A stretch of 31,181 bases of DNA from JAWLDV01 sp046537975 (GTDB lineage: Bacteria > Desulfobacterota > Desulfobulbia > Desulfobulbales > SURF-16). The notes under the pieces were generated by a model. That model was not told the DNA's origin, did not search any database, and saw only the letters and a program-made list of their open reading frames with translations. The first letter of the stretch is position 1. The number at the start of each line of letters is the position of its first letter. The translations under genes and the position numbers were made by a program. Of this stretch, positions 30,462 to 31,181 are shown piece after piece. The stretch spans positions 1 through 31,181 of the forward strand of contig JBKHJR010000030.1 in NCBI GenBank assembly GCA_046537975.1, in the 5' to 3' direction.

Positions 30462-31181
30462 ATGACTTTGACCAACTACAGTACCAGAATACAGACCGTC
30501 ACTGAGCTGACCCGTTCCATTCGCGGCCTCCTGGAGACAAAATTCCCTTTTATCACTGTCAGAGGCGAGATATCCAACCTGAGGAAACCGTATTCCGGCC
30601 ATATATACTGCACTCTTAAGGATCAGGAAGCCCAGATAAAGGTGGTTCTCTTCAAATCACAACAGCGCTGGCTTTCATTTACCCCTGAGGAAGGACTGGA
30701 AGTTATCTGCAAAGGCAGAATATCAGTATACGAACCCAGGGGCGAATATCAGATTATTGTAGATCATATGGAGGAAGGCGGAGCCGGGAAACTGCAGATC
30801 GCCTTTGAAGAACTCAAAAAAAGGTTGGAAGCCGAAGGTCTTTTTTCTGCAGAACATAAAAAAAGACTGCCCTTCCTTCCTGAAAAAATATCCCTGATCA
30901 CCTCACCTCAAGGAGCAGCCCTGCAGGATTTTCTGCGTCTTGCCCTGCAGCGATTCCCCGGAGTTGCCATAGATATCTTGCCGGTCAAAGTCCAGGGGGA
31001 AGGGGCGGCCGGTGAAATCATAGAAGCCCTGAAGCTCTTAAACAAACGAGCGATGATAAGTCAGGAGGCCGAAGATCAGGTTATTGTTCTCTGCCGGGGC
31101 GGGGGATCCATAGAAGACCTGTGGACATTTAATGAAGAGGCGCTGGCCCGGGCTGTTTTCGAATCCCGGGTACCTGTAGTC
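30462..31181 (+). CDS. xseA: exodeoxyribonuclease VII large subunit XseA, 5' part (240 codons)
   Basis: XseA is the catalytic subunit of a single-strand DNA exonuclease that works with XseB. From ATG 30462 the protein begins MTLTNYSTRIQTVTELTRSI and has the OB-fold DNA-binding domain (FITVRGEISNLRKPYSGHIY, then GRISVYEPRGEYQIIVDHM, about 25-105), followed by the start of the catalytic region: LPEKISLITSPQGAALQDF and VLCRGGGSIEDLWTFNEEALARA. It runs off the window end without a stop. The RBS is weak (GTTTAACTTTAAC). It is transcribed away from the YfgM-like gene. Confidence 0.95.
   Translation, partial: MTLTNYSTRIQTVTELTRSIRGLLETKFPFITVRGEISNLRKPYSGHIYCTLKDQEAQIKVVLFKSQQRWLSFTPEEGLEVICKGRISVYEPRGEYQIIVDHMEEGGAGKLQIAFEELKKRLEAEGLFSAEHKKRLPFLPEKISLITSPQGAALQDFLRLALQRFPGVAIDILPVKVQGEGAAGEIIEALKLLNKRAMISQEAEDQVIVLCRGGGSIEDLWTFNEEALARAVFESRVPVV

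Overview
The window looks like a chromosomal segment of a Gram-negative, probably anaerobic, salt-adapted bacterium. A member of the Desulfobacterota, perhaps close to halophilic Desulfovibrionales, is my best guess. The reasons are outer-membrane barrels and lipoproteins, a futalosine-pathway gene (mqnB), the hom/apgM/ybgC gene order, an Mrp-type antiporter and an unusual density of betaine-type transport genes. This is inferred by eye, without any database search.

Region 1 (1-2841, + strand) is the end of an Mrp/complex-I-like Na+/H+ antiporter cluster: the tail of one MrpD-like subunit, two small membrane proteins of 39 and 81 aa, and a second 590-aa MrpD-like subunit. A structured 3' region and a bidirectional terminator follow. 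Region 2 (2876-5206) holds single genes: an outer-membrane barrel, a small histidine-rich PepSY-TM-like protein, a YkgJ-type cysteine-cluster protein and a PfpI/DJ-1 family protein.

Region 3 (5291-14799) is the most interesting part. Two divergent BCCT (betaine/choline/carnitine) secondary transporters are each followed by a solute-binding protein (SBP) gene, although BCCT carriers are not known to need one. The minus-strand BCCT overlaps by 4 nt a 611-aa lipoprotein that seems to fuse an OpuAC-type betaine-binding domain, a TAXI (TRAP-type) binding domain and a C-terminal membrane helix. The plus-strand BCCT is followed by a plain OpuAC protein and a cytoplasmic HtrA-like protein whose catalytic serine position is arginine. 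A convergent pair, a coiled-coil porin and a PotD-like SBP joined by a TGATG overlap, closes the island. No ABC permease or ATPase and no TRAP membrane subunit is present, so all three SBPs are orphans here.

Region 4 (15044-24228) has polX and ligA (gap-filling polymerase and NAD-dependent ligase) on the + strand, then pncB-tkt-rpiB on the - strand (NAD salvage and pentose phosphate interconversion). It ends with a divergent cysteinyl-tRNA synthetase-like gene lacking two of the four usual zinc ligands.

Region 5 (24341-30201, - strand) reads as a long metabolic gene train: a YfgM-like TPR membrane protein, panC, panD, mqnB, hom, apgM and a YbgC-type thioesterase. It covers pantothenate and menaquinone synthesis, the threonine/methionine branch and lower glycolysis or an alternative homoserine kinase. 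The 5' part of xseA (exonuclease VII large subunit) starts divergently at 30462 and runs off the end. No tRNA, rRNA, CRISPR array, insertion sequence or phage gene was seen.
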